In this document: one piece after another, positions 1-9,590 of the stretch
Position numbering within the stretch: position 1 is the stretch's first letter
Layout of the letters: every line of letters starts with the position of its first letter
Origin: Actinomycetota bacterium
GTDB lineage: Bacteria > Actinomycetota > Actinomycetes > S36-B12 > UBA10799
Assembly: GCA_963169225.1 (NCBI GenBank)
Contig: CAUJDH010000101.1
Coordinates: 1 to 39,220 of the forward strand
Length of the DNA stretch: 39,220 nucleotides
Reading direction: 5' to 3'
Position numbers and translations under genes: made by a program
Notes under the pieces: generated by a model
Database searches by the model: none
Told to the model about the DNA's origin: nothing
Seen by the model: the letters and a program-made list of their open reading frames with translations, nothing else

Positions 1-29
1 AGCAGGATGAGCACCTTGCAATTCTAGTT

Positions 30-2183
30 GTGACAGAGCGAACGGACGCGCAAACCCATAAACTGACGTTCATGGTCAAGTTCAGTCCAGTCGCCGCAGC
101 CAGATCCGTGCTCAAGCACGCCGTGGCGTCTCCTGGTGCACGAGCCGGAATCCTGGCAGCATCAGCCACCTTTGCCTCGTCGTTCGCTCGTGGCTTATTG
201 CCTCGCAGTGTGACCGACCAAGCGGTGATCACGGGCAGTTGCGCGGTCATTGCTTATGAGATGGGAACCACAGTCCACTCGGCTGCTCAAACGCTTGCTT
301 TGTATAGCTCGGGTTCCCATGGAATGCGTGGTCGCACGGCAGGGCCGACTCGTACCTTGGCAGTGGACTTGGCTTTTATCGGTGCTGGAACGATGATTGA
401 GCGTTCCCTTCCCGAACATGAAGAAGAACTCGCTGGGATCTCTGCTGTACGAACAGCAGGAACCATCCTCAAAGTTGGCGGCACTGCGGGTGCTGCCTTG
501 AGCGCGATCGACCTTGCGCTCGAGACGATCTTGCGCAAAGAAGTGATCGCCCGTCGCAGTGTCCTGATCGATGTGGCCGTCGGTGGATCGGTAGCAGCCT
601 ACGGTTTATGGAAGCGACACAAACGAGCTGAGAAGTATGGTCTCGTCGACCCTGATCGCAAGACGATCAAGAGCGCAAGTGTGGGCGCGCAAGTGAAGGC
701 GGCCGGAATGGGAGTTGCCTGTGCAGGTGGACTCTTGGTTCTTGTAGCAGTCGAAGACGCGATCGCTCAAGGCGTGGAGTGGGTGCTCAACGAGAAGGTC
801 ACGGGCCTTGATATTGGGTCGCCATTGCTTGGTCACGCTGTTTCGCTGGGTGTCTTGGGATTTGCCGGTGTCTGGGCGCACGAGCACGTCAAGCACAAAT
901 TGGAACGTTCAGACAATGTGATCGAACCCGCGTACTTCACGCCACCGACAAACCCCAATGTGACAGCCGGGCCAAAGTCGCTCTTCGCGTTCAGCGATAT
1001 CGGCAAGGAGGGTCGTAGGTTCGTTCTAATGACTCTGACTCCGGAGGAGATCACGTCCGTCATGGGCGAGCCAGCGCAAGAGCCGGTACGGATTGTGGCT
1101 GGCTCTGAGACGACGAAGGACACCCCGAAGCTCGCCGAGATGGCGTTCGAAGAGATGGTCAGGCTTGGCGCATTCGACAAATCGCTAATTTGTGTTGCTG
1201 CGCCCACTGGCGTCGGTTACGTCAATTACACCTTTGCTGAGGCGCTCGAGTACCTCACGCGTGGTGACTGTGCGATCGTCGTCCCGCAGTATGCGCTGGT
1301 TCCTAGTGCTATGGCGTTGTTCGATACCAACGAGGGAATAGAACTCCAGTCCAAGGTGATCGAACTCGCGCGCGACTATATTGATGCGATGCCATCCGAC
1401 AAGCGGCCGCGTCTGATTCAGTACGGTGAAAGTTTGGGCGCGCAGGTTGCCATGGATGTATGTGGACCAGCAGGTGTACCAGGTTACGACCAGTTGGGTC
1501 TTGAGGCCGGACTGTACTTCGGTGTTCCGTTCCGAACGGAGTCTTGGCTCAGGTGGCGAGCTAACCGAGACGAACTGGATCCCAACCACGAACTGATGCT
1601 CGTGACCCAGGCGCCGGATCTTGTGACGGCACGTGAAGAGGGCAAAGAGATCCCCAAGCACGTCATGATCATCCACAACGATGACCCGGTCAATAAGTTC
1701 TCGTACCGCATGACTATTGCCCGGCCGTGGTGGTTTGGTCCACCAGCCACCAGGCCACCGATGGTTCCGCGCGAAACAACATGGCGTCCGTTCTTCTCAT
1801 TCGTGATTTGCTTGATTGACCTTATGAACGGAATGAACTCGCAACCAGGCAAGTTCGTGCGCCGTGGCCATGATTATCGAATCGAGATTTGCGAGTCAGT
1901 ATCGATTGTCTACGACCTGCCATGCACCATCGAGCAAGAGCAGACAATCGAGGCCGCTCTACGTCAACGTGAGCAAGACTGGGCGACTAAGCGACTTGTG
2001 GCTCGCAAGTTCATGACCGCCAAGGATTCAATAACGAACACTTTGGGTAAATGGGGGGTTCAGATCCCCGATATGGAAGACGTCAGTCTGCATGCTCTCG
2101 AGGTGGCCGACATCGATCCACGTGGAGCGGACCAACCGGAGCCGACCACCCAAGCGGATTCACTTAATTCGGGTGTTGTCTAG
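30..2183 (+). CDS. Membrane-anchored alpha/beta-hydrolase family protein (Abhydrolase_9 type)
   Basis: This 717-residue protein starts at a GTG. The first ~300 residues are rich in Gly/Ala/Val with several hydrophobic segments (around residues 30-60, 75-95, 215-245 and 265-290), so this part is probably membrane-embedded. The C-terminal half is soluble and carries a nucleophile elbow, YGESLGAQ, with Ser468 as the likely catalytic serine. The order of an N-terminal membrane domain followed by a serine hydrolase domain fits the actinobacterial Abhydrolase_9_N / Abhydrolase_9 family as I know it. Family members are mostly uncharacterised; a lipid or ester substrate is a guess. The gene stands 21 bases upstream of the next gene and may share its transcript. 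No other partner is evident. The Ser nucleophile is well supported; the His and Asp of the triad were not pinned down. Confidence 0.82.
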   Translation: MTERTDAQTHKLTFMVKFSPVAAARSVLKHAVASPGARAGILAASATFASSFARGLLPRSVTDQAVITGSCAVIAYEMGTTVHSAAQTLALYSSGSHGMRGRTAGPTRTLAVDLAFIGAGTMIERSLPEHEEELAGISAVRTAGTILKVGGTAGAALSAIDLALETILRKEVIARRSVLIDVAVGGSVAAYGLWKRHKRAEKYGLVDPDRKTIKSASVGAQVKAAGMGVACAGGLLVLVAVEDAIAQGVEWVLNEKVTGLDIGSPLLGHAVSLGVLGFAGVWAHEHVKHKLERSDNVIEPAYFTPPTNPNVTAGPKSLFAFSDIGKEGRRFVLMTLTPEEITSVMGEPAQEPVRIVAGSETTKDTPKLAEMAFEEMVRLGAFDKSLICVAAPTGVGYVNYTFAEALEYLTRGDCAIVVPQYALVPSAMALFDTNEGIELQSKVIELARDYIDAMPSDKRPRLIQYGESLGAQVAMDVCGPAGVPGYDQLGLEAGLYFGVPFRTESWLRWRANRDELDPNHELMLVTQAPDLVTAREEGKEIPKHVMIIHNDDPVNKFSYRMTIARPWWFGPPATRPPMVPRETTWRPFFSFVICLIDLMNGMNSQPGKFVRRGHDYRIEICESVSIVYDLPCTIEQEQTIEAALRQREQDWATKRLVARKFMTAKDSITNTLGKWGVQIPDMEDVSLHALEVADIDPRGADQPEPTTQADSLNSGVV

Positions 2184-2204
2184 AACTTAGCTATCGTGGG
2201 TTCT

Positions 2205-3470
2205 ATGTCCACTGGCCTCAAGCTCGCCGTCACTCAATCTGGGACGAGTAGTTCCTTAGGTGTTGCAAGGCCGTGGGAGTCATCGGCAACCTATTGGCCT
2301 TCCCTCACTCAAGCGACAGTTGACCTTCCTGCTCCTGTGGCAACGATTGATATCGACGCACTGGCATACAACGCTAACGATCTACTGCTTCGTTCCCAGG
2401 GCGTTCCGATCCGGGTAGCGAGCAAATCGATCCGCGTGCGCGAAGTGTTAAACGCGACGCTGGCGTTGCCCGGTTACGCCGGTGTCCTGGCTTTCACTTT
2501 GTCCGAAGCACTCTGGTTGGCCGGGCCGGGTGGAATTGACGATGTAGTCCTGGGGTATCCAACTGCAGATCGTGCGGCGATTGAACAGCTGTGTGCTGAC
2601 GAGCAGCTGGCATCGAGAATCACGCTCATGGTCGACGATCCGAGCCAACTTGATCTTGTCGATTCGGTCAAGCCTCCGGGTAGTCGACCTACGATCCGGT
2701 TGGCTATTGACGCTGATGCTTCATGGCGGGCGCCTAAGCCGCTAGGGCACATTGGTGTCCGCCGATCGCCGCTTTACTCACCTAGAGAGGTGGAGTGGTT
2801 CGCGCGTCAGGTGATGAAACGTGATGGGTTTGCGCTCGTTGGTCTCATGATGTACGAGGCGCAGATCGCCGGCCAAGGTGATGCAACCGGATTGTCTGAC
2901 CCCATGATCCGTTGGGTCCAAAAGCATTCGGGTGATGAGCTGTTGGAACGTCGCGGTGCGATCGTACGTGCGGTGAAGAGCATCACCGAGCTGGAGTTCG
3001 TTAACGGGGGTGGGACAGGATCCCTCGAGTACACCTCGGGAGACCTCTCAGTGACTGAAGTGACGGCTGGAAGTGGACTCTTAGCAGGCCATCTGTTTGA
3101 CGGCTACCAGTCGTTCACCCCTGCCCCTGCCGCGGCCTTTGCTCTGGATGTCGTGCGCAAGCCATTGCCCGAGATCGCTACTGTCCTTGGCGGCGGTTGG
3201 ATAGCTTCGGGACCTGCGCTCAAATCCAGACTGCCAAAGCCCGTGTGGCCTGATGAACTCAAAATGCTCTCGCGTGAAGGAGCCGGCGAGGTACAAACTC
3301 CATTGCGCGGAAATCAGGCTAAGCGACTCAAGGTCGGTGACCGAATTTGGTTCCGACATTGCAAGAGCGGTGAACTCGCTGAACGCGTCAACTCTTATCA
3401 CTTGGTCTCTGATGGTGCGGTGACTGGAGAAGCGTTGACGTACCGAGGCGAAGGAAAGGCGTTTCTATGA
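2205..3470 (+). CDS. Alanine racemase-fold PLP enzyme (amino acid deaminase/aldolase)
   Basis: The protein has an N-terminal alanine-racemase-like TIM barrel with the PLP lysine in VASKSIR (Lys74 counted from this ATG). The C-terminal part contains FRHCKSGELAERVN, where the adjacent His-Cys matches the zinc ligands of the D-serine dehydratase-like domain. This is the layout of D-threonine aldolase / D-serine dehydratase relatives, usually annotated in actinomycetes as amino acid deaminase/aldolase. The true substrate is unknown. I chose the ATG at 2205; an in-frame GTG at 2196 would add three residues, and neither has a good Shine-Dalgarno sequence. The stop overlaps the start of the sugar-lactone oxidase by 4 bases (ATGA), so the two genes are translationally coupled. 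I recall this pairing from other actinomycetes. Confidence 0.85.
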   Translation: MSTGLKLAVTQSGTSSSLGVARPWESSATYWPSLTQATVDLPAPVATIDIDALAYNANDLLLRSQGVPIRVASKSIRVREVLNATLALPGYAGVLAFTLSEALWLAGPGGIDDVVLGYPTADRAAIEQLCADEQLASRITLMVDDPSQLDLVDSVKPPGSRPTIRLAIDADASWRAPKPLGHIGVRRSPLYSPREVEWFARQVMKRDGFALVGLMMYEAQIAGQGDATGLSDPMIRWVQKHSGDELLERRGAIVRAVKSITELEFVNGGGTGSLEYTSGDLSVTEVTAGSGLLAGHLFDGYQSFTPAPAAAFALDVVRKPLPEIATVLGGGWIASGPALKSRLPKPVWPDELKMLSREGAGEVQTPLRGNQAKRLKVGDRIWFRHCKSGELAERVNSYHLVSDGAVTGEALTYRGEGKAFL

Positions 3471-4825
3471 TCACTAATCGATTCGGCCGAGCTGGCGCTG
3501 GCGTTTCTGGACCAGAGTTGTGGCGCAATTGGGGCCGCAGTGAGCAGGTTCGCCCACAGGCCGTTGCGGTACCCGGTTCGATCACTGAAGTACGTGAAGC
3601 AATTCGCGACGCTGCAGGCAAGGGTATGACAGTCAAAGCGGTCGGTGCAGGACACAGCTTCACCGGAATCGCCGTCGCGCCCGGACTGCAGTTGGATCTG
3701 ACCAAACTAACTGGCGTGGTTGCTGTCGACCGAGAACGTGACCGAGTGACTTTGCTAGCAGGCACTCGCCTATACGACCTGCCAAGGTTGCTGGCACCGC
3801 ATGGGCTGGCCATGCCCAATTTGGGTGATATCGATCGGCAGTCGATCTCGGGTGCCACCTCAACGGGTACGCACGGAACCGGCGTCAACCTCGGTGGTAT
3901 TTCAACCCAGATCGTCGGTGCCACTCTCGTCACAGCGAATGGCGAACTCCTCGTTGTCGATGAGAATCAGAACTCGGAGCTGCTGCCAGCTGTTGCCTTG
4001 GGACTTGGTGCGCTTGGCGTTCTTGTCGAGGTGACCTTGCAATGTGTGCCCAGGTTTGTGCTGGATGCTAAAGAACAACCTGAACCGCTTGAGAATGTCG
4101 TTGCGAATCTGGATGCCAGGGCACACGAGGTTGATCACTTTGAGATGTTTTGGTTCCCCGGCACTGACGTGGCCATGACCAAGACGAATACCCGCCTACC
4201 TGGCAACGCCGAGACGCATCCGTTGAAGCCGGTCAAGAAGTGGGTCGACGATTCGTTGATCGGCAACGGAGTGCACCAAGTGATTTCGAGTCTTGGGGCA
4301 GCGGTCCCGGCGGTAGTGCCTTTGATCAATCGCACGGCGACCAAAGTGTGGGGTGACCGAGAGTTCAGCGATATTTCAACGCGCGTGTTTACTACTAAGC
4401 GAACTGTTCGGTTCCGCGAGATGGAGTATGCGGTTCCTGCGGAGAACCTGGCCGCCGCATTTAACGACGTGCGCGAGATGTTGGCCAGTCATCAAGGAGA
4501 TCCCGCTTGGAACATTTCGTTCCCGATTGAGGTGCGCTGGGCTGCTGCTGACAACTTGTGGCTGTCGACTGCCTCGGGTCGCCCGAGCGGGTACATCGCG
4601 GTTCACCGGTACTTCAAAGAAGATCCCACCGACTACTTTGCGGCGGTTGAGGACATCATGTCTAAGTATCAGGGGCGCCCACACTGGGGCAAGATGCACA
4701 ACTTGGACGCAGCAACCTTGCGTCAGCGTTACCCACGCTTCGATGACTTTGTCGCCTTGCGAGACCGGTTAGACCCAGAGCGCCGATTCGCCAATCCCTA
4801 TTTAGATCGAGTCTTAGGGTCTTAG
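3467..4825 (+). CDS. D-arabinono-1,4-lactone oxidase family FAD oxidoreductase
   Basis: This 452-residue protein belongs to the VAO/ALO family of flavoproteins, which oxidise aldonolactones or alditols with oxygen as acceptor. The N-terminal FAD-binding domain contains VGAGHSFTGIAV; His63 sits where family members attach FAD covalently. A second FAD-contacting stretch, ISGATSTGTHGTG, lies near residues 127-139. The C-terminal ALO domain ends with the family motif HWGKMHNL, followed by DPERRFANPYLDRVLG. The start overlaps the stop of the PLP enzyme by 4 bases. The gene converges on tsaC, with their last four bases overlapping. The exact sugar substrate cannot be read from sequence; alditol oxidase (AldO-like) activity is an alternative. 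Confidence 0.9.
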   Translation: MITNRFGRAGAGVSGPELWRNWGRSEQVRPQAVAVPGSITEVREAIRDAAGKGMTVKAVGAGHSFTGIAVAPGLQLDLTKLTGVVAVDRERDRVTLLAGTRLYDLPRLLAPHGLAMPNLGDIDRQSISGATSTGTHGTGVNLGGISTQIVGATLVTANGELLVVDENQNSELLPAVALGLGALGVLVEVTLQCVPRFVLDAKEQPEPLENVVANLDARAHEVDHFEMFWFPGTDVAMTKTNTRLPGNAETHPLKPVKKWVDDSLIGNGVHQVISSLGAAVPAVVPLINRTATKVWGDREFSDISTRVFTTKRTVRFREMEYAVPAENLAAAFNDVREMLASHQGDPAWNISFPIEVRWAAADNLWLSTASGRPSGYIAVHRYFKEDPTDYFAAVEDIMSKYQGRPHWGKMHNLDAATLRQRYPRFDDFVALRDRLDPERRFANPYLDRVLGS

Positions 4826-5826
4826 CTGGCCGCCCGCTTCAGTCGGTCACGTATTGCGACCCCGATGCCAACGTTTGGTGGTGTAACGGCGACAACCGTT
4901 CGCAAACCAAGGTCGTCGGCTTTGCGAAGCGCAGCGTATAACTGAGCTGCATAAGCTTCACTATTGTTTGGCCTAGCTAGTTCGGTCGCACCGCCCAATT
5001 TAACGGTCTCGGATTCCAAGGCAATGATGCCAAGCGATTCAAGATCAACTTCCTGGCTGGCTGCCAGATCGTCGATGCTCTCTTCTGGTTCGAGCACTAT
5101 GACTTGCGCTGCCGGCGAATAATGAGATTCCAGCGATCCTGATACTCGAGGTTGAGCATCGCTAGATGTCACCGATTCGTGAACAGAAGGAGTGACTGTG
5201 GCTATCTGAGCCAGGTCTTCCTCCGTTATTCCGCCCGGACGCAACACTTCGACGTCTTGGTCGCGGCACAGTACGATCGTGGATTCGATTCCGACTTCGC
5301 TTGGTCCACCATCCAAGATGATGTCACTCGGATCGAGACGTGATCCCAGGCCGTCTTGTACGTGTTCAGCCGTCGTCGGACTTACTTGGCCGAATAAGTT
5401 GGCGCTAGGAGCCGCGATCGCTGCTGGGGCACCTGTAAGTCGGCTTAGTTCAGCCAATACCTCGAGAAAATGCGGGCTGTCCGGAGAACGCAGCGCGACT
5501 GTATTTTGGCCGCCGGTGACGCTTCCTGGCACGTTGTCGCTCTTAGGTATCACCAAAGTGAGCGGGCCTGGCCAGAAGGCTTCCACAAGGGCTGTAGCCG
5601 TGGCAGGGACGCGAGTGGCCCAATGACTAAGATCTGCATCAGCCTCCACATGAACAATCAGCGGATGCTCGTTAGGGCGGTTCTTGACCTGGAATACTCG
5701 TTCGACGGCCTTAGCGTGGTCGATACTCGCGCCAAGCCCATAAACCGTCTCGGTTGGGAGTGCGACTAGTTGACCTGCTGCGAGCGCTGCAGCTGCGACG
5801 CTCGCAGATTGTGTGACTTCAGCCAA
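4822..5826 (-). CDS. tsaC: L-threonylcarbamoyladenylate synthase (Sua5/YrdC/YwlC)
   Basis: This cytoplasmic enzyme makes threonylcarbamoyl-AMP from Thr, bicarbonate and ATP for the t6A37 modification of ANN-decoding tRNAs. The YrdC domain (residues ~10-200) shows ALPTETVYGLGA, the K-x-R of QVKNRPNEHPL, and the APSAN motif. Roughly 130 further residues make it the longer Sua5 type with a C-terminal Sua5 domain rather than a short TsaC. The start is a TTG at 5826, because no ATG or GTG precedes the conserved domain. No clear Shine-Dalgarno sequence is seen, and the gene begins only 8 bases after the L,D-transpeptidase stop, so translation probably depends on coupling. Its 3' end overlaps the convergent lactone oxidase by 4 bases. 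Confidence 0.93.
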   Translation of the reverse strand: MAEVTQSASVAAAALAAGQLVALPTETVYGLGASIDHAKAVERVFQVKNRPNEHPLIVHVEADADLSHWATRVPATATALVEAFWPGPLTLVIPKSDNVPGSVTGGQNTVALRSPDSPHFLEVLAELSRLTGAPAAIAAPSANLFGQVSPTTAEHVQDGLGSRLDPSDIILDGGPSEVGIESTIVLCRDQDVEVLRPGGITEEDLAQIATVTPSVHESVTSSDAQPRVSGSLESHYSPAAQVIVLEPEESIDDLAASQEVDLESLGIIALESETVKLGGATELARPNNSEAYAAQLYAALRKADDLGLRTVVAVTPPNVGIGVAIRDRLKRAAS

Positions 5827-5834
5827 GGGAGCGG

Positions 5835-6716
5835 CTATTTATAGACCTTGACGAAAGTGCCGATTGGAATCTGGCGATACAGCCACCTGACGCCCTTGAA
5901 GTCGCGAATGTTGACGCAGCCGAGGGAGGCACCGTAGTAGCCCACTGATTTGAATCCTGGCGAGAAGTGAACAGCCTGCGAACGGCTGAAGTAAAGCGCC
6001 CATGGCATCCAAGTGCCAGACAGGTCAGACTTGCCGTTGGCAATCTTGGTGTGTACGCGGAAGTTTCCTTCGCGGGTCGGAGTCTTGCCGACTTGACCGA
6101 AGCGAGCGTCGAATACTGCGACTAGCTTGCCGCGCTTGTAGTAACGCAGTACCTTTTGCTTCTTGGAGATGCACAGTGCCTTCTTTTGACGCTTGCAAAC
6201 CGTTGGCACTCCGCGGGTGGTCATGGACCAAAGACTTTTGACTACACGTGAGTTGGCTGTAGTGCCTTCCGACATGAAGTTCTTCTCACGGATTCCGTTG
6301 ACGGCTTTGCCCGTTGCCTTGTCGTAGATTCCGGTGGCCTTGAGCTTGAAGTATCCGGCGGCAATCAGCTTCCTCTGCAGTACTTTGACCGCGGGTCCTT
6401 GCATGCCAACGCGGAGGATGGCTTTTCCGGCACGAACCTTGCTCAGGCTAGGCGCGGGGGTGTACTTCGATGCGGGAGTCGTCGTGCGCTTTGTTGGCTT
6501 CTTTGCGGGAGTCGTAGGTGCCTTGGTTGGCACTGGGGTTGCAGTCTCAGTTTGCATCGGTGTAGCTGCGGCCGGTGTTTCAGGCGCAGACGTTTCGACC
6601 GGCTCCTCAGTTGCCACTTCAGTCGCATTTGCTGGGCTGACAAGCATGAGGCTGGACGCGATCACGCTGCATGCTGCAAGTGCAACTAGAGGCTTTCGGA
6701 AGGCTTGCTTTGACAT
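5835..6716 (-). CDS. Secreted L,D-transpeptidase (YkuD) with peptidoglycan-binding domain
   Basis: The 293-residue preprotein has a Sec signal peptide (basic MSKQAFRK, a hydrophobic core, likely cleavage near SPANA/T). A Thr/Pro/Ala-rich linker follows (~33-95), then a PG_binding_1 domain (about 98-150; RVGMQGPAVKVLQRKL). A C-terminal YkuD domain (~180-293) ends in YYGASLGCVNIRD. Cys is the acyl-enzyme nucleophile of this family, which makes 3-3 cross-links or anchors peptides to peptidoglycan. The usual motif is S/T-H-G-C-x-N; here the His is Leu (codon CTC, one base from CAC). An upstream His lies in AVHFSPG. The protein acts in the cell envelope. It is probably transcribed with tsaC, 8 bases downstream. 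Its 5' gap (6717-6890) carries no recognisable riboswitch. Confidence 0.88.
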   Translation of the reverse strand: MSKQAFRKPLVALAACSVIASSLMLVSPANATEVATEEPVETSAPETPAAATPMQTETATPVPTKAPTTPAKKPTKRTTTPASKYTPAPSLSKVRAGKAILRVGMQGPAVKVLQRKLIAAGYFKLKATGIYDKATGKAVNGIREKNFMSEGTTANSRVVKSLWSMTTRGVPTVCKRQKKALCISKKQKVLRYYKRGKLVAVFDARFGQVGKTPTREGNFRVHTKIANGKSDLSGTWMPWALYFSRSQAVHFSPGFKSVGYYGASLGCVNIRDFKGVRWLYRQIPIGTFVKVYK

Positions 6717-6890
6717 ATTGGTTTCCCCACAAAATCGAATACCACTTACTAGGTTTCAAGCAAGTGGATCGTACTTAAGGCACGAACAAATCCTTGCCCA
6801 AATCGTACTCGCAGTTTTGGTTGGACGCCAGTGGACTGTAATCGGTTTCACAAGGAGTGAGGCCGTTTCGTCTGAATTCGCGGACAGAAA
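6717..6890. other. Gap upstream of the L,D-transpeptidase
   Basis: This 174-base gap holds the upstream region of the minus-strand L,D-transpeptidase and the end of the glucosidase transcript. On the minus strand a purine-rich TGTGGGGAAACC just before the start at 6716 could serve as a Shine-Dalgarno region. A CCACTT/AAGTGG inverted repeat with a 14-base spacer lies at about 6742-6767. I see no convincing terminator or riboswitch. Confidence 0.35.
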
Positions 6891-9590
6891 TCACCGTGAG
6901 TTAGCGGGCCCTACGTTGGGTCGACCCAAGATCAAGTCCGCTACTAGTCCTGTCCACCCAGTTTGATGCGAGGCACCGATACCGGCTCCCGTGTCGCCGT
7001 TGAAGTATTCATGAAATAGCACACCGGAAGACCAAGCAGGATCGTCAAAGATCTCGTAGTCGCCGTTGCACGGACGGTGACCGTCCTCGTCCGGCACGAA
7101 CAACGAAATCAAACGCCGCCGCAACTCATCAGATACTTCTTCAAGGTTCATTAAATTGCCGGAACCGGTTGGACATTCGACCTGGAATTTTGGACCTAGA
7201 TAGAGGTGATAGCGCTCTAGTGCCTCAATGATCAATTGATTGATCGGGAACCAGACAGGTCCTCGCCAGTTCGAGTTACCGCCGTACATCGGGGTCGTGG
7301 ACTCTGCTGGCTCGTATTGGATCGAAAACTCCTCGTCGTGTATTTCAACGTTGAACGGTTCGGTTAAGTGCCGACGCGACAGCGACCGGACTCCGTAAGG
7401 AGACAAGAACGATTCTTCATCTAGGAGCTCACCCAGCACCCGCTTGAGGCTGTCAGGATCCACGACTGTGAGCAGGATCTTGGAACCTTCGAAGCTATCT
7501 TCGCGGATGATGAATCCAGCTTGATCAACTTCGCTCGTGTCGAGACCTCGTCGGGCGAGGAAGTTTGAGAAGTGTGATTCGATCCGGGCTGCGTTGCGTT
7601 GATATTCCTTGGCGTCTGACCCAACGAATGCGGCAGCTAAGACGGGGATCAGACCGACGATGCTGCGTACACGTAAGGCTTGTTTGGAGCCGTCGGGACC
7701 GATCAACTGGTCGTAGAAGAATCCGTCTTCTGGGTCCCACATCTCAGCCTCGTTGATGCCGTCGGTGATTGCGGCAAAGTGTTCGAGGAACTTCAGCATC
7801 ATTGACCGGTAGGCCACGTCTTTTGACGACAGTCGCAGAGCGATGCGCAACATGGTCAGACAGTAGAAGGCCATCCAAGCCGTGCCGTCGGCCTGCTCGA
7901 TTTTGAAGCCAGGAGGAACGTGGGTGCGGTCGATCGGTCCGATGTTGTCGAGACCTAAGAATCCGCCTTCGAAGATGTTGGTGCCGTCCGCATCGACCCG
8001 GTTGACCCACCAAGTGAAGTTCAGTAATAGCTTCATGAAGATCGTGGCGAGGAACTCGTCGTCACGTTCACCGTCGATCTCGTACACCTTGAGTGCGGCC
8101 CATGCGTGAACCGGCGGATTGATGTCGTCAAACGACCATTCATAGGCGGGCAGGGCGCCGTTCGGATGCATGTACCACTCACGCAGCATGATGTTGAGCT
8201 GGTATTTGGCGAACTCCGGGTCGATATGTGCGAACACGACTGTATGGAATGCGAGGTCCCAAGCGGCGAACCACGGGTACTCCCATTTGTCCGGCATTGA
8301 GAGCACGTCGTAGGCGTCGAAGTGACCCCAGTGGGTGTTGCGGATTTGTGAGTGACCTTCTGGCGGTGCCGGTTCCTGCGGATCGCCCTCCAACCACAGT
8401 TTGACGTTGTAACGATAAAACTGTTTGGTCCAGATCATGCCGGCAAAGGCTTGCCGCATGACTTCGAGCGCCTGTGGCGTTTGGTTCGGTGGAGCGTAGG
8501 CAGCGTAGAACTCGTCAGCTTCCGTCTCGCGCTGCGTCAGCAATTTGTCGAACGCATCGCCTGACCAGTCGGCAAAAATCTGCTCGAGCGTCGCATCGCC
8601 GGCATCCCATAGGCGTAGGCGCAATTCGACTGTCTCGCCTGGGTCGACGGTCAGCGTGTACCACCAGGCAGCTTTGGTTCCTTGGCCTTCCGGATTCACG
8701 GTCTTGGATCCCAAGATCACGTGGTCGTTGATTCCATCCTTGGGGTATTTGGTCGTGGCTTCGCTACCTTCACCCCAGATCTTCAAAGCATTAGTTTCGT
8801 TCTCGCAGAACAGGGCTTCAGGTTTGGTACCGTCGCTCGCTGGCGCGGCAGAGAAGTGGTACTCACCAAGTCGCCATTGGTCGGCACGAATCGTGCCTAC
8901 TTGCAGAGGGTCTTGCTCGATCGGTTCGATGAAATGGGCAACAGGTTTTTTATGGCGCTTGCCCCACGACCAGGTATCGCGGAACCAGAGCGATGGCAAT
9001 GCGTGCACTGTTTCGGTATCCGGTCCCATATTGGTGATTCGTACGCGCATGTAGACGTCGTCCGGCGAATCTTTGGCGTAGTCGATCTCGGTTTTCCAGA
9101 ATCGATCCTCATCGAAAATCCCGGTGTCTTGGAGTTCGTATTCGGGTTCTTCGCGACTCCGCTCTGCATTGACATCGCGCAGTTCTTGATAGGGGAACTC
9201 ACTTTGGGGGTAGAAGTAGCGCCAGCTCAACCAGGAGTGAGAAGGGGTTGCGTCTGTGTACCAGTAGCACTCTTTGACATCTTCACCGTGATTCCCCTCA
9301 TGCCCCGACAGCCCGAACATTCGTTCCTTCAGAATCGGATCCTTGCCGTTCCACAGTGCTAGGCCGATGCAGAGGTCTTGCCATTGATTGCAGATCGCGC
9401 CCATGCCGTCTTCGCTCCAACGGTAGGCACGAGACACGGCATCGTCGAACGGAAAAAAGTTCCAAGCATCCCCAGAGTCTGAGTAGTCCTCCCGAACCGT
9501 TCCCCAGGCACGCTCTGACACATATGGCCCCCAGTTGTACCAAGGCCCGGCCTCTTGCGGACCGTGTTTAAGCTGGCCCGCTTCAGCCAT
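6891..9590 (-). CDS. GH63-type glycoside hydrolase (MGH1-like / glucosidase)
   Basis: This cytoplasmic protein of about 899 residues has an (alpha/alpha)6-barrel glycosidase region of the GH63/MGH1-like class. Recognisable blocks are WGPYVSERAWGTVREDYS near the start, DPILKERMFGLSGHEGNHGEDVKE, WEYPWFAAWDLAFHTVVF (the WDLA Asp is a probable general acid by family analogy), HPNGALPAYEWSFDD and GPVWFPINQLIIEAL. Members cleave alpha-glucosidic bonds in small glucosides such as glucosylglycerate, mannosylglycerate or related oligosaccharides; the substrate here is unresolved. The ATG at 9590 is preceded by GAAGG and places MAEAGQL where I remember homologues beginning. An in-frame GTG at 9746 would add 52 residues. 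The frame stays open to 10091, but that stretch lies antisense to the divergent gene. No signal peptide is seen. Confidence 0.85.
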   Translation of the reverse strand: MAEAGQLKHGPQEAGPWYNWGPYVSERAWGTVREDYSDSGDAWNFFPFDDAVSRAYRWSEDGMGAICNQWQDLCIGLALWNGKDPILKERMFGLSGHEGNHGEDVKECYWYTDATPSHSWLSWRYFYPQSEFPYQELRDVNAERSREEPEYELQDTGIFDEDRFWKTEIDYAKDSPDDVYMRVRITNMGPDTETVHALPSLWFRDTWSWGKRHKKPVAHFIEPIEQDPLQVGTIRADQWRLGEYHFSAAPASDGTKPEALFCENETNALKIWGEGSEATTKYPKDGINDHVILGSKTVNPEGQGTKAAWWYTLTVDPGETVELRLRLWDAGDATLEQIFADWSGDAFDKLLTQRETEADEFYAAYAPPNQTPQALEVMRQAFAGMIWTKQFYRYNVKLWLEGDPQEPAPPEGHSQIRNTHWGHFDAYDVLSMPDKWEYPWFAAWDLAFHTVVFAHIDPEFAKYQLNIMLREWYMHPNGALPAYEWSFDDINPPVHAWAALKVYEIDGERDDEFLATIFMKLLLNFTWWVNRVDADGTNIFEGGFLGLDNIGPIDRTHVPPGFKIEQADGTAWMAFYCLTMLRIALRLSSKDVAYRSMMLKFLEHFAAITDGINEAEMWDPEDGFFYDQLIGPDGSKQALRVRSIVGLIPVLAAAFVGSDAKEYQRNAARIESHFSNFLARRGLDTSEVDQAGFIIREDSFEGSKILLTVVDPDSLKRVLGELLDEESFLSPYGVRSLSRRHLTEPFNVEIHDEEFSIQYEPAESTTPMYGGNSNWRGPVWFPINQLIIEALERYHLYLGPKFQVECPTGSGNLMNLEEVSDELRRRLISLFVPDEDGHRPCNGDYEIFDDPAWSSGVLFHEYFNGDTGAGIGASHQTGWTGLVADLILGRPNVGPANSR

